Below, piece by piece: positions 55,203 through 64,000 of a stretch of 64,000 nucleotides of DNA; position 1 is the first letter of the stretch; each line of letters begins with the position of its first letter. The stretch comes from Kiritimatiellota bacterium B12222 (GTDB taxonomy: Bacteria; Verrucomicrobiota; Kiritimatiellia; SS1-B-03-39; UBA6053). The notes under the pieces were generated by a model, which worked only from the letters and a program-made list of their open reading frames with translations, had not been told where the DNA came from and searched no databases. Both the position numbers and the translations under genes were made by a program. The stretch is taken from positions 4,030,001 to 4,094,000 of the forward strand of contig CP120722.1 in the NCBI GenBank assembly GCA_029719485.1, given 5' to 3'.

Positions 55203-55651
55203 GGCGTTTCCTCCGGCTGATGTTTTTGAATCCACTGTGATGCAAAGGATTTCCACTGTGATAAATTTTCCACTGGGGTTGTTCCATACAGCGCTTGGCT
55301 CCAGTTTTCCGTTAACGCATTCGGCACTGACGCCTCTCCGGTCTTGGCCAGCAGATCGAACCATTCGGTCTCTGATAACGCATTCATTTCTGGCGCACTC
55401 CGCCACACCCGCACACAACGACGTAACACAGCCACCACTTCAGCTGGCGTTTCAGCTTGCGCCAAAATTTGCAACGCCTCTTTTCGATAAGCATTTTGAA
55501 GCCTATACACCCAAAGTTTCCAAAAAAGCACCAGCGCGCCGACAAACAACACCGCCAATAAAATCCACCACCCCGTGGCCAGAGGCCAAAAAGAAATAGG
55601 AGGAGGCTCCACAATATCATGCAGCGAACTTAAGGCAGGAGCTTCATCCAT
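55199..55651 (-). CDS. DUF4381 family membrane protein
   Basis: A 150-residue protein with a short N-terminal Pro-rich segment (IVEPPPISFWPLATGW), one membrane helix (about 25-46) and a soluble helical C-terminal part (AEVVAVLRRCVRVW, TEWFDLLAKTG). DUF4381 proteins occur between DUF58 and BatA in MoxR clusters. Its 4-8 base overlaps with neighbours show co-translation. Function unproven. Confidence 0.85.
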   Translation of the reverse strand: MDEAPALSSLHDIVEPPPISFWPLATGWWILLAVLFVGALVLFWKLWVYRLQNAYRKEALQILAQAETPAEVVAVLRRCVRVWRSAPEMNALSETEWFDLLAKTGEASVPNALTENWSQALYGTTPVENLSQWKSFASQWIQKHQPEETP

Positions 55652-56558
55652 GTTGCGCCCCCAAAGCTTCGCGTACCTGATCGACCACCGAACGATCTGT
55701 GCTCAAGGGCAACATTGGAATGTTTAAATTCCGAAACAACAACTGCCACTGCGAGACTTCCTTGGCAAATTCTTTGCGCAGGCGCCCAGGAAATCCTGCA
55801 TCTGTGGGCACTGGCTTTTGTTCCGACCCCACATCCATCCACATTCCAGGCATGCCATTGATTTGAATACCCAGAGGATCATACACCGTAACCATCAACA
55901 CATTGTTATGCCGCGCAATCCGCGTCAGGCGCTCCCCCGTTTCTTCATCCGCGCCCACCAAATCACTGATCAATATAAATAATCCGTCATGGGTCAATTG
56001 CCTCTCCGCATCTGCCAGCATGGCATTCAATCCCTGATCTGAATCCGCGTCGCTCTTAAGGGTCAGCTTTTGATTTTCTTCTGCTACCGTATTTAACAAT
56101 TGTAAAATGGATGACTGCCCTCGCTTGGCCCGAAAATACCTAAAGTCATGATCTCCAAACACCCATCCCCCTACGCGATCTCCCCCAGCTAACACCTTCC
56201 AGGCCGCCAACGCAGCCGCTTCCGCAGCCGCCACCGATTTCATCGCCCGATGACTGCCAAAAAACATCCCCTTCCGCTGATCCACCGCCAGATAGACGGG
56301 ACGTTCCCGCTCCTCTTCATACACTCGGATCTGGGTACGCCCTCGGCGGGCGGTTGCTTTCCAATCGATACTCCGAATATCATCTCCAGGTCGGTAGCCC
56401 CTCAATTCGGCAAAGTCCAATCCACGTCCACGCAAGCGCGAAGCGTAGCGTCCGGCCAACAGCGAGTTTTGAGGGTGATGAGGAGAGAGCTTGAAGCCAC
56501 GCGCTTCCGCCTTTAACCGGATCAATTCGGCCAATGAAATGGTGACTGCTGCCGCCAT
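55644..56558 (-). CDS. DUF58 domain-containing protein
   Basis: A 304-residue protein with the DUF58 core GRGLDFAELRGYRPGDDIRSIDWKATARRG (about 45-74) and a VWA-like continuation (VYLAVDQRKGMFFG, FILISDLV). DUF58 proteins are the constant partner of MoxR ATPases and are thought to help metal loading or maturation of the VWA proteins encoded next to them. No signal peptide. It starts 9 bases after MoxR. Confidence 0.92.
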   Translation of the reverse strand: MAAAVTISLAELIRLKAEARGFKLSPHHPQNSLLAGRYASRLRGRGLDFAELRGYRPGDDIRSIDWKATARRGRTQIRVYEEERERPVYLAVDQRKGMFFGSHRAMKSVAAAEAAALAAWKVLAGGDRVGGWVFGDHDFRYFRAKRGQSSILQLLNTVAEENQKLTLKSDADSDQGLNAMLADAERQLTHDGLFILISDLVGADEETGERLTRIARHNNVLMVTVYDPLGIQINGMPGMWMDVGSEQKPVPTDAGFPGRLRKEFAKEVSQWQLLFRNLNIPMLPLSTDRSVVDQVREALGAQHG

Positions 56559-56567
56559 TACGCTTCC

Positions 56568-57527
56568 TTAAACCGCGACCACGGATGCGATTAGTGCTTC
56601 GACCACTTCGTTTCGCCCGCGGTTTTCCGCTTCCGCCAAATAGGACAAATGAATGCGATGCCCCAAACAAGCCGAAGCCACGGCTTTGATATTTTCGGGC
56701 CCCACAAACGACTGCCCCTGCAACCAAGCATGAGCACGTGAAGCGGCATCCAAGGCCAATGTTCCCCGGGGACTTGCACCGAGTCGGATCCATTTGGAGA
56801 CCTCTCCTTCGAGCTTTTCAGGATTGCGAGTGGCCATAATTAAATCGATAATATACTGCTCTGCGGTAGCATTCACTTCAATCTCGGCAACTTCTTTGCG
56901 GGCAGCCAAGACATCTTCGGGCTGAAGAATATTTTCAGCCAACGCAACTTTACCGGCTTTTTCACCCCGGACCAAACGGAGAATTTCCACTTCGTTTTCT
57001 GCGGGAGGATAAGGGACGTGGACGTACAATAAAAATCGATCCATTTGCGCTTCGGGCAAGGGATAGGTCCCCTCCTGCTCAATGGGATTTTGGGTGGCCA
57101 ATACCAAAAACAATTCGGGAAGTTTCCGACTGTTTCCTGCCACCGTCACTTGCCGTTCTTCCATGGCTTCCAACAAAGCCGACTGCACTTTAGCAGGGGC
57201 ACGATTTATTTCATCCGCCAAAATTAAATTTCCGAAAATGGGGCCGGGTTGAAAAATAAACTCACCCGTTTCCTCCCGGTAAATATCCGAACCACTCACA
57301 TCGGAAGGCAGCAAATCAGGGGTGAATTGAATACGCCTAAAGTCAGAAGGAATCAAACGACTCAAGGTTTTAATCGACCGCGTCTTGGCCACGCCAGGTA
57401 ACCCCTCCATCAACACATGCCCATCCGCCAGCAGTGCTATTAATAATTTCTCCACCACGGCCTCTTGCCCGATCACGGATTTATTCATTTCAGTTTGAAG
57501 TTTCAGAAAGCCATCCCTTGCGTTCAT
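56568..57527 (-). CDS. MoxR-family AAA+ ATPase
   Basis: A 319-residue chaperone ATPase heading the Bat cluster. Walker A GLPGVAKT at 42-49, Walker B LILADEINRAP (Asp105, Glu106), the MoxR hallmark ATQNPIEQEGTYPLPEAQMDRF, and SPRGTLALDAASRAHAWL near the C terminus. It likely drives maturation of the VWA proteins downstream. A Shine-Dalgarno AAGGA lies before the ATG. The cluster order is MoxR, DUF58, DUF4381, BatA, BatB, TPR, BatD, all overlapping or nearly so. Confidence 0.95.
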   Translation of the reverse strand: MNARDGFLKLQTEMNKSVIGQEAVVEKLLIALLADGHVLMEGLPGVAKTRSIKTLSRLIPSDFRRIQFTPDLLPSDVSGSDIYREETGEFIFQPGPIFGNLILADEINRAPAKVQSALLEAMEERQVTVAGNSRKLPELFLVLATQNPIEQEGTYPLPEAQMDRFLLYVHVPYPPAENEVEILRLVRGEKAGKVALAENILQPEDVLAARKEVAEIEVNATAEQYIIDLIMATRNPEKLEGEVSKWIRLGASPRGTLALDAASRAHAWLQGQSFVGPENIKAVASACLGHRIHLSYLAEAENRGRNEVVEALIASVVAV

Positions 57528-57889
57528 ATCAGTCCTTTTCTTTTATATTAAAAATTTGTCTACGTTTACGCGATAAATCTGGGTCATTTCCCATTCCTAC
57601 ATTCACTCCACACCCACGCCATACATCCATTGCCCTTGCCCCCTTCTTGTCTAGATCTACGGTAACCCCTAAACCTAGTGATCATATTCACAACTTAATC
57701 GGTTATATTTCATTTGTGAAAGTATCTACGGGCCTATCTTCATTGCTTCATAAAGCCTTCGCCTTTATGAGGCGCATCCATTCAAAATAGTTTCTTTCCA
57801 CCACACTCACCGAATCTTCAATCCGGATAACGACTTCGCACAAAAAATGCCCACCCGGAAAGGTTCCGGATGGGCAAATTCATTACAAT
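57528..57889. other. Intergenic region upstream of MoxR and downstream of the sulfatase
   Basis: It holds the MoxR promoter region (AT-rich from about 57535 to 57590) and the sulfatase terminator at its right end. A short frame in the middle has no features. Nothing else is visible. Confidence 0.5.
57842..57876 (-). terminator. Rho-independent terminator of the second sulfatase
   Basis: TGCCCA/TGGGCA (57848-57853 and 57871-57876) with inner CCGGAA/TTCCGG pairs form one long stem with single mismatch; six A at 57842-57847 read as a T-run on the minus strand, right after the sulfatase stop. Confidence 0.92.
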
Positions 57890-59440
57890 TTACTGATTAA
57901 TACCAGGGCTTTGCAAGGCATCCATTACTTGATCAAGTGAGAATGATGCTGCTTTTTGACGAGGTGGATACTCTTTGAAGGTGGCCATGAATTCAGCCAC
58001 ATAATCTTGAGCAGGCACCAACAAATATGCCCGGTCGATCAACCAATCATAGTAGGTATTCGATGTAATCGAAGCACGTTCGTAAGGGTCACGACGCAAG
58101 TTGAAGATCAATGGCACACGTAGCGGAACGAAAGGTTCCATCCAAACACGGAATGTGCCTACGGTTTGTTGCTCCATAAAGATCAATTTCCAATCATTGA
58201 AACGTAAAGCCGTCATATCTCCATCATCAGAAAAATAGAAAATTTCTTTACGAGGACTTGGAACTCCCTGAGGATCTTTCAAATGATCAAGAATGTTATA
58301 GCCATCCAAATGAACTTTATATTCCCGACCGAGTGCTTTGGATGTGTATCCTGTCAACAACTCTTCTTTGATGTTATCGTTACCGGCAATGGCCGCAAAT
58401 GTAGGCAACCAATCCATGTGATGTACGATTCCATTAGAGATGGATCCGGGCTCGATCTGACCAGGCCAGCGAACCATCGCAGGAACACGCCATCCACCTT
58501 CCCAGTTGGTGTTTTTCTCACCACGGAAAGGCGTCATCGCCGCATCAGGCCACGTGTTCATATGGGGACCATTGTCGGTTGAATAAAAGACAATGGTGTT
58601 GTCTGCAATGCCCAACTCGTCGAGTTTGTCAAGGAACTGACCAATATGTCGATCATGTTCGATCATCCCTGCGGTATACTCATCCGCATTCGGATATGTT
58701 TTTGCAATATCGGCACGTTTTTCTTCACTAACGTGGGTACGGAAATGCATCCGGGTACCACTCCACCAGATGAAGAAAGGTTTGTCTGCAGCGTTCGCAC
58801 GGTCGATAAAATCCAAGGCCCGGGCAGTGGTATCATCATCCACCGTCTCCATGCGTTTTTTCGTCAAAGGACCAGTGTCTTCGATTTTGCCGTCAGCCGT
58901 AGAGTTAATGACACCACGAGGACCATATTTTTTACGGAATTCAGGATCACTAGGATAATCTTCATTTTCGGGCTCTTCTTCCGCATTTAAGTGGTAGAGG
59001 TTTCCATAAAATTCATCGAAACCATTGTTTGTGGGCAAATGCTCGTCTTTGTCACCCAAATGGTTTTTACCGAACTGTCCGGTCATATAGCCCTGATCTT
59101 TCAAGACCACAGCAATGGTGGGATCTTCGATCTGCATCCCCAAATCTGCTCCCGGAAGACCTACTTTACTGAGGCCTGTACGGAAAACACTCTGTCCCAT
59201 AATGAAAGACGAACGACCCGCGGTACAGCTTTGCTCACCGTAGTAATCGGTAAAAATGATACCTTCTTTCGCAATACGGTCAATATTAGGCGTTTGATAG
59301 CCCATCATTCCCATGGTGTATGCGGAAATGTTGGCGCGACCAATATCGTCACCCCAAATCACCAATATATTCGGCTTTTCAGCCTGACTGAAGCCTAAAA
59401 TAGGCAAGGTTGCCAATAAAATGGCAGTAATTTTCTTCAT
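57890..59440 (-). CDS. Exported sulfatase (formylglycine type)
   Basis: A 516-residue sulfatase. A signal peptide (MKKITAILLATLPILGFSQ) is followed by ILVIWGDDIG and the maturation motif CTAGR, with Cys72. FGKNHLGDKDEHLP and FYSTDNGPH are the active-site lysine/histidine and metal regions. The C-terminal EYPPRQKAASFSLDQV echoes the end of the sulfatase at 49277, so the two belong to related groups. A good AGGAG Shine-Dalgarno precedes the ATG. It is divergent from the LysR gene, which probably controls it. Confidence 0.93.
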   Translation of the reverse strand: MKKITAILLATLPILGFSQAEKPNILVIWGDDIGRANISAYTMGMMGYQTPNIDRIAKEGIIFTDYYGEQSCTAGRSSFIMGQSVFRTGLSKVGLPGADLGMQIEDPTIAVVLKDQGYMTGQFGKNHLGDKDEHLPTNNGFDEFYGNLYHLNAEEEPENEDYPSDPEFRKKYGPRGVINSTADGKIEDTGPLTKKRMETVDDDTTARALDFIDRANAADKPFFIWWSGTRMHFRTHVSEEKRADIAKTYPNADEYTAGMIEHDRHIGQFLDKLDELGIADNTIVFYSTDNGPHMNTWPDAAMTPFRGEKNTNWEGGWRVPAMVRWPGQIEPGSISNGIVHHMDWLPTFAAIAGNDNIKEELLTGYTSKALGREYKVHLDGYNILDHLKDPQGVPSPRKEIFYFSDDGDMTALRFNDWKLIFMEQQTVGTFRVWMEPFVPLRVPLIFNLRRDPYERASITSNTYYDWLIDRAYLLVPAQDYVAEFMATFKEYPPRQKAASFSLDQVMDALQSPGINQ

Positions 59441-59570
59441 AATACTCTCCTAGTGGTTTGAATAAATCGTAGCTCTCACAGACGAGCTACCTCAAAAGTA
59501 CGGCATCAACTTCAAAAACTTAAAATAATAATAGTGAAATTTTATACCTCAGACTATAACCAATAGTTAT

Positions 59571-60518
59571 ATGATAAATCCTCGATATTATGAATACGCC
59601 CTGATGATTGAACGTTTTGGTAGTTTTAAACGAGCAGCTCTTGAACTACATCTCAGTCAACCCGCGCTCTCCAAAGGGATTGCCGCTTTAGAACAGGAAT
59701 ACAACGTGGAGATTTTTGATCGAGAAAATCGCCCCCTCACGCCCACCCATGCAGGAAAATTAATTCTTGAAGAAGCCCAAAGGGTTCTCCAAGGCGATAA
59801 CCTACTCAAGAGCAGATTGTTAGAGTTACACGGGGTCATTAACCACAAATTTCGCATCGCGTGGGGGCCCTACGCCAGCAAAGTGTATGCTGCAGATTTA
59901 TTGACCTGCTTTCAAACACAGTATCCCAAATCTGAATTACAGTTCATCAATGCGGGATGGAAAGACCTTCCCCGACTTCTGCGCAATCGACAGGTCGACA
60001 TGTTTATCGGTGACATTTCTACGCCCGGATTAAAGGATGAATTTAAGGTCTATCCTTTGCCACAAGATGTGATCGATTTTATCTGCAACCCCCAGCATCC
60101 ACTCGCCCAAACAACATATCTCGACCCGGAGAACATCTGTTCTCAAGCACTTGCACTTTGCAGTCCACCGCCATGGGCAAAAAAATGGTTAAAACTCCAC
60201 ATGAACTCCTATGACAGTCGCGAATCCCCCGCAAGTCTCAGAGGAGATGATTATCGCCTGATTGAAGAAATTATCCTCACAAATCCAAAAATCGCGACCT
60301 TGGCAAGCCGTGCCTGTTTCGAACATCATATCGCGACAGGTAAACTGGTAGCGGTGCCCATGAAGAATGCCCCTTACCTGCAAGCAGGCATGGTCATCGA
60401 TCCAAGCATGCAGCCCCCCACCCTACTGGAAGAGTTGATTCAACTCGTCATAAACCTGTCTACCCAAAAAAAGTTTACCCAGCGGCCTCCCCAAACCACA
60501 AACCCGGCCTCCATCTAA
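59571..60518 (+). CDS. LysR-family transcriptional regulator
   Basis: A 315-residue regulator. The HTH is at residues about 18-40 (FKRAALELHLSQPALSKGIAALE), followed by the linker helix and a periplasmic-binding-like sensor domain (VDMFIGDISTPG near 145). LysR proteins usually regulate the divergent neighbour, here the sulfatase 130 bases away, in response to a pathway metabolite. Its role is inferred from position. Confidence 0.92.
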   Translation: MINPRYYEYALMIERFGSFKRAALELHLSQPALSKGIAALEQEYNVEIFDRENRPLTPTHAGKLILEEAQRVLQGDNLLKSRLLELHGVINHKFRIAWGPYASKVYAADLLTCFQTQYPKSELQFINAGWKDLPRLLRNRQVDMFIGDISTPGLKDEFKVYPLPQDVIDFICNPQHPLAQTTYLDPENICSQALALCSPPPWAKKWLKLHMNSYDSRESPASLRGDDYRLIEEIILTNPKIATLASRACFEHHIATGKLVAVPMKNAPYLQAGMVIDPSMQPPTLLEELIQLVINLSTQKKFTQRPPQTTNPASI

Positions 60519-60579
60519 TTTTCAAGCCCCCAGATCATAAGGACGACACGCTTACCCGACTCATTTCTTTGGAAGGGAC

Positions 60580-61548
60580 TCAACGAAAGTTTGCCCGTAC
60601 CCGGTCCATGGTTTGAGCAATCTCCACGCTTTCGGAAGTAGGCATCAGGGCGCAGTGCGTTTGCCCTTGGCGTAAACAGACATGCACCGCTTCGATTTCA
60701 TATCGAAATCCTGTCGCATCCTCATACGGATATTCCAACTTCTCCTGATGACCATCTGTCATCACCCGCTCAATCGTATCCGCGCCATGAAAGCGTTCCG
60801 GCAAAATAATTCGTCCCAGCGTGCCCACAATTTCCGCACGATTTTCAGATGCCGCAGTTATACCACAACTCAATTGTGCCATCGCACCCCGCGCATACGC
60901 AAAAGACATTAACGTCGTTTGATCCACCCCCGTTGGAGCCATATCTGCCAGCACAGCTATTCGTTCAGGCGCCTCCCCCATCACAAAACTGGCAAATGAA
61001 ACGGGATAAACGCCCACATCCAACAAGGCCCCACCCGCCAAAGCGGGATTGTACAACCGATGTTCAGGTTCAAACGGCTTCTGAATACAAAAATTTGCCC
61101 GAAGCATTTGAACTTCACCAATCACCCCCGCATCCAACCACCTTTTCAACTGTTGGTGCGCAGGCAAAAAACGCGTCCACATCCCTTCCATCAAAAATAA
61201 CCCCTTCACATTTGCGGCGGCCGCCATGCTTTGCGATTCTTCCGCATTCACTCCCAAGGGTTTTTCGCAAAGCACCGCTTTCCCATGCGCTAAGGCCAAC
61301 AAGACATTCTCTACATGAAAATTGTGGGTGGTCGCCACGTAAATTGCATCCACCTTAGAGTCAACCAGCAGCGCCTCATAGCTGTCGTAAAATAATGGCA
61401 CCTTTTCACATTGAGCAAAGGCTTCCGCTTTACCTGGCGTCTGAGAGGCGCATGCCACCAAGTCTCCAGTGCTCACGACAGCCAAACTGCGCGCAAATTT
61501 ATGCGCAATGCCACCACATCCTAAAATACCCCATTTTACTTTATTCAT
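60580..61548 (-). CDS. Gfo/Idh/MocA-family oxidoreductase
   Basis: A 322-residue NAD(P)-dependent sugar or cyclitol dehydrogenase. The Rossmann motif GCGGIAHKFARSL is at 10-22; CEKPLGVN near 93-100 is the family EKP motif with catalytic lysine; DVGVYPVSFA is in the C-terminal domain. Substrate unknown. It is divergent from the Mla operon, and its end converges with the LysR gene. Confidence 0.92.
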   Translation of the reverse strand: MNKVKWGILGCGGIAHKFARSLAVVSTGDLVACASQTPGKAEAFAQCEKVPLFYDSYEALLVDSKVDAIYVATTHNFHVENVLLALAHGKAVLCEKPLGVNAEESQSMAAAANVKGLFLMEGMWTRFLPAHQQLKRWLDAGVIGEVQMLRANFCIQKPFEPEHRLYNPALAGGALLDVGVYPVSFASFVMGEAPERIAVLADMAPTGVDQTTLMSFAYARGAMAQLSCGITAASENRAEIVGTLGRIILPERFHGADTIERVMTDGHQEKLEYPYEDATGFRYEIEAVHVCLRQGQTHCALMPTSESVEIAQTMDRVRANFR

Positions 61549-61648
61549 GATGCCATCTATGACAGGCGCATGAAGCAGAGACCAGTTAAAAGTCTTCTTG
61601 CAGGAAAAGTGGTTGATTCATAACCCATTCACAGGTAGTTCAAACACC

Positions 61649-62764
61649 ATGTCTGCCGTTACCCTTCTCCAACCTTCTCCCGATCAAGTACACTTGGTCT
61701 TCCAAGGGGATTTTTTAATGGATGAAGAACGTCCAACGGTTGAAGCACTAACCGCACAATTCTCGTCTGCCATGAAAGGCCTGCATTGCGCAGGCGAAAC
61801 ATTAGGCGATTGGGATAGCACCCTCCTCACCTTCTTAATGGGCATGCAAGATTGGTGCAGTGCCCATGACATCAGCTTCGACCCCAGTGGCATGCCTGAA
61901 GGTGTTCAGCGTTTATTATCTTTGGCCCACGCCATTCCCGAAAGACCCGGCACCCGCCGCGAACACAAAAAACTCCATTTCCTCGAACGAACAGGTCTCG
62001 CTACCGAAAACATACTTACAGAATCTGTGAGCATGCTCGCTTTTGTTGGGGAAACCTCACGAAGCTTTGGACGCTTTCTCCGTGGCAAAGCCCGCTTTAG
62101 AAAAGCTGATTTATGGACCCACATGGAAGACTGTGGACCCGGCAGTTTGGGCATCATCACCGTGATTTCATTATTGGTTGGCGCGATTTTGGCTTTTGTA
62201 GGGGCGGTGCAACTGACCATGTTTGGGGCCGAAGTGTTTGTAGCCAACTTGGTCGGCTTGGGCATGGTCATGGAAATGGGCGCCTTGATGACCGGGATTA
62301 TTTTGGCAGGGCGAACCGGCGCTGCATTTGCCGCCCAGTTGGGATCCATGCAGGTCAATGAAGAAATCGATGCCCTCACCACCATGGGCATTCCTCCTGT
62401 AGATAATTTGGTCCTGCCCCGCATGCTCGCGTTAGTTCTGCTCTCACCCTTATTGATCATTTATGCCAATACCTTGGGAATGATCGGTGGCGCACTCGTC
62501 GGCGTGCTTTATTTAGACATCCCCTTCCCTGTTTTTTTCACCCGTACTTTTGAATACGTCAGCCCTTGGTTGATGGCTCAAGGACTCATCAAAGGCTCCA
62601 CTTTTGGTCTCTTGGTAGCCTTTTCAGGTTGCTTACGGGGCATGCAATGCGGACGAAGCGCTTCAGAAGTTGGAAATGCAGCCACCCGCGCGGTCGTCAC
62701 CAGCCTCTTGCTGATCGTGATTGCGGATGCAATATGGACCTTCATCTTCATTTTCATGGGCTAA
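61649..62764 (+). CDS. MlaE-family lipid-transport ABC permease with N-terminal domain
   Basis: A 371-residue inner-membrane permease of the phospholipid-trafficking (Mla/Yrb) ABC system. Residues 1-110 are soluble and look like a STAS (MlaB-like) domain. The MlaE core follows: VISLLVGAILAFVGAVQLTMFG, the hallmark GAALMTG-type stretch (MGALMTGIILAGRTGAAFAAQLG), QVNEEIDALTTMGI and four further helices. ATG at 61649 is used instead of a TTG upstream. It is followed 3 bases later by the ATPase gene. Confidence 0.9.
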   Translation: MSAVTLLQPSPDQVHLVFQGDFLMDEERPTVEALTAQFSSAMKGLHCAGETLGDWDSTLLTFLMGMQDWCSAHDISFDPSGMPEGVQRLLSLAHAIPERPGTRREHKKLHFLERTGLATENILTESVSMLAFVGETSRSFGRFLRGKARFRKADLWTHMEDCGPGSLGIITVISLLVGAILAFVGAVQLTMFGAEVFVANLVGLGMVMEMGALMTGIILAGRTGAAFAAQLGSMQVNEEIDALTTMGIPPVDNLVLPRMLALVLLSPLLIIYANTLGMIGGALVGVLYLDIPFPVFFTRTFEYVSPWLMAQGLIKGSTFGLLVAFSGCLRGMQCGRSASEVGNAATRAVVTSLLLIVIADAIWTFIFIFMG

Positions 62765-62767
62765 GCA

Positions 62768-63547
62768 ATGACCACTCTCCCATCTACCCCTCCACCTGTA
62801 CTTCGCGTTGAAAATCTTGAAATGCGATACGGCAGCACCCTGATTCAAAAAGATTTGAATTTCGAAATCTCCAAAGGGGATATTTTCATCATTATGGGTG
62901 GAAGTGGTTGTGGCAAAAGCACCTTACTCAAACACTTGATTGGATTGGTGGAACCCGCAGCCGGCCACGTTTTTTACGGGGAGACCGACTTTTGGGCCGC
63001 CGAAGGATCCGAGCGCGACACGCTCATGCAAAATATCGGCATTCTCTACCAACAAGGCGCCCTGTGGAGCTCCCTCACTTTGGCTGAAAACGTCGCCGTC
63101 CCCTTAAAAGAATATACCCATCTCAATGCCAAAGATATTCGCGACCTCTGCGCCTTTAAACTTCAACTCGTCGGTTTAGCCGGCTTTGATGACTACTACC
63201 CCTCCGAGATCAGCGGAGGCATGCGCAAACGGGCAGCCCTCGCCCGCGCCATCGCCTTGGATCCCGCCTTTTTGTTTTTTGACGAACCCTCAGCAGGCCT
63301 CGATCCCGTCAGCGCTAAATTGCTCGACGACCTTATTTTAGAATTGCGCGACACCTTGGGCGCCACCATCGCAGTCGTCACACACGAATTAGCCAGCATC
63401 TACGCCATTGGCTCTAACTCCGTTTTCTTAGATCCCGTATCTAAAACCATGATTGCCCAAGGCAATCCCACCCAAATGCGCGAAGAATCCACCGACCCGC
63501 GCGTCATCGAATTTTTGACCCGGGGGAATACCCACACTGAAGGATAA
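62768..63547 (+). CDS. MlaF-family lipid-transport ATPase
   Basis: A 259-residue ATPase with Walker A GGSGCGKST at 44-52, the Mla-specific signature EISGGMRKRAALARA, Walker B FLFFDEPSAGLDP and the switch His in VVTHELASI. It energises lipid movement between inner and outer membranes with MlaE and the MCE protein that follows. The MGGSGCGKST/GGMRKR pairing is diagnostic of the family. Confidence 0.93.
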   Translation: MTTLPSTPPPVLRVENLEMRYGSTLIQKDLNFEISKGDIFIIMGGSGCGKSTLLKHLIGLVEPAAGHVFYGETDFWAAEGSERDTLMQNIGILYQQGALWSSLTLAENVAVPLKEYTHLNAKDIRDLCAFKLQLVGLAGFDDYYPSEISGGMRKRAALARAIALDPAFLFFDEPSAGLDPVSAKLLDDLILELRDTLGATIAVVTHELASIYAIGSNSVFLDPVSKTMIAQGNPTQMREESTDPRVIEFLTRGNTHTEG

Positions 63548-63553
63548 TCCACT

Positions 63554-64000
63554 ATGAGCAAACAAATCAATCCTGCAAAATTGGGCATCTTTGTCCTCGT
63601 AGCCATTGCCTTGACCTTAGGCACGCTGGTCGTGGTTTCTTCCGGCCGCTTATTTAAAAAATCGATCCCGTTTGTGATGTATTTTGATAATAATGCCAGC
63701 GGACTCAAACCCGGCGCCCCTGTGCTCTTCCGCGGTGTATCCGTAGGTCAAGTCACCAAAATCCAATTGGTGTACAACAGCGACACCCAAAAATTTCTGG
63801 TGCCGGTTTATATCAGCATTGATCCCTCTAAATTTGTTTTACACGGTAGCACTGAACATTATCCCCTCATGGAAGATATGGTCAAACACGGACTTCGGGC
63901 ACAACTGCACACCCAAAGTTTTGTCACGGGCATGCTACAAGTGATGCTCGTAGAAGCCCCCAATGTGCCCATCGTCACACATGGCATCGATCCAGATGCA
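63554..64000 (+). CDS. MCE-domain lipid-binding protein MlaD-like (cut by window end)
   Basis: 149 residues are visible up to the window end. One N-terminal helix (ILGIFVLVAIALTLGTLVVV-like, about 8-30) anchors it, followed by the MCE domain (FDNNASGLKPGAPVLFRGVSVGQVTKIQL, about 44-72). Further on, HGLRAQLHTQSFVTGMLQVML is typical of PqiB/MlaD-like MCE proteins. It starts 6 bases after mlaF, the third gene of the operon. Length, number of MCE domains and any MlaC partner lie beyond the window. Confidence 0.9.
   Translation, partial: MSKQINPAKLGIFVLVAIALTLGTLVVVSSGRLFKKSIPFVMYFDNNASGLKPGAPVLFRGVSVGQVTKIQLVYNSDTQKFLVPVYISIDPSKFVLHGSTEHYPLMEDMVKHGLRAQLHTQSFVTGMLQVMLVEAPNVPIVTHGIDPDA

Noticed and set aside
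61906..62460. A 184-codon minus-strand frame opposite mlaE
   Set aside because: Shadow of the permease gene; no own features.

Overview
The window looks like a chromosomal segment from a free-living, aerobic, Gram-negative polysaccharide degrader, most likely of the PVC group and probably Verrucomicrobiota near Opitutae/Puniceicoccales. That placement is an inference. It rests on two PEP-CTERM proteins, two formylglycine-type sulfatases, two GH36-type alpha-galactosidases, a XylR-type AraC regulator, a MoxR/DUF58/BatA-D cluster, an Mla lipid transporter, and many short GC-rich intergenic palindromes of the kind common in PVC genomes. I found no rRNA, tRNA, IS element, integrase or CRISPR array.

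Layout. 1-4.8 kb: the end of an AraC regulator, a ferredoxin/STN-domain gene pair behind twin palindromic operators, a PEP-CTERM protein, glutamate dehydrogenase and an epimerase. 5-6.6 kb: a metallo-beta-lactamase-fold hydrolase and a thioredoxin lipoprotein. 6.7-13.3 kb: a compact iron-chelate uptake operon (reductase, TonB receptor, binding protein, two permeases, ATPase). 13.4-15.7 kb: katG. 16.4-18.5 kb: a rearranged patch where a PEP-CTERM/esterase pair lies between a decayed copy and the intact copy of the L12-like/pyruvate-carboxylase junction. 18.9-22.4 kb: pyruvate carboxylase. 22.5-24 kb: an SGNH esterase whose 3' end has been amplified into a 105-bp tandem array. 24.1-27 kb: a DUF1254 protein and a GH36 enzyme. 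27.5-31.6 kb: a MarR repressor with a SlyA-like operator and a heterodimeric ABC exporter.

31.7-41.2 kb holds the most unusual system: a six-gene set encoding a phage CII-like regulator, a PspA/IM30-like protein, a YqiJ-like membrane protein, a YqiK flotillin, a 1748-residue AAA+ ATPase and a 116-residue partner whose start overlaps the ATPase stop. It looks like a membrane-stress or membrane-remodelling machine, possibly defensive.

41.2-50.9 kb: a secreted protein of unknown role, the XylR-type regulator, GDP-fucose synthesis (gmd-fcl), a second GH36-like enzyme, a HAD phosphatase with a small partner, and a sulfatase. 51.1-57.5 kb: a small HTH-like protein and the MoxR-DUF58-DUF4381-BatA/B/C/D cluster. 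57.9-60.5 kb: a second sulfatase divergent from a LysR regulator. 60.6-64 kb: a Gfo/Idh/MocA oxidoreductase and the Mla operon (MlaE, MlaF, and an MlaD cut by the window end).

Together the genes describe a cell that scavenges chelated iron, copes with peroxide, digests sulfated and galactose/fucose-containing polysaccharide, and spends much on envelope upkeep. Several dispersed palindromic repeat families, one with compensatory stem changes, lie between the genes.
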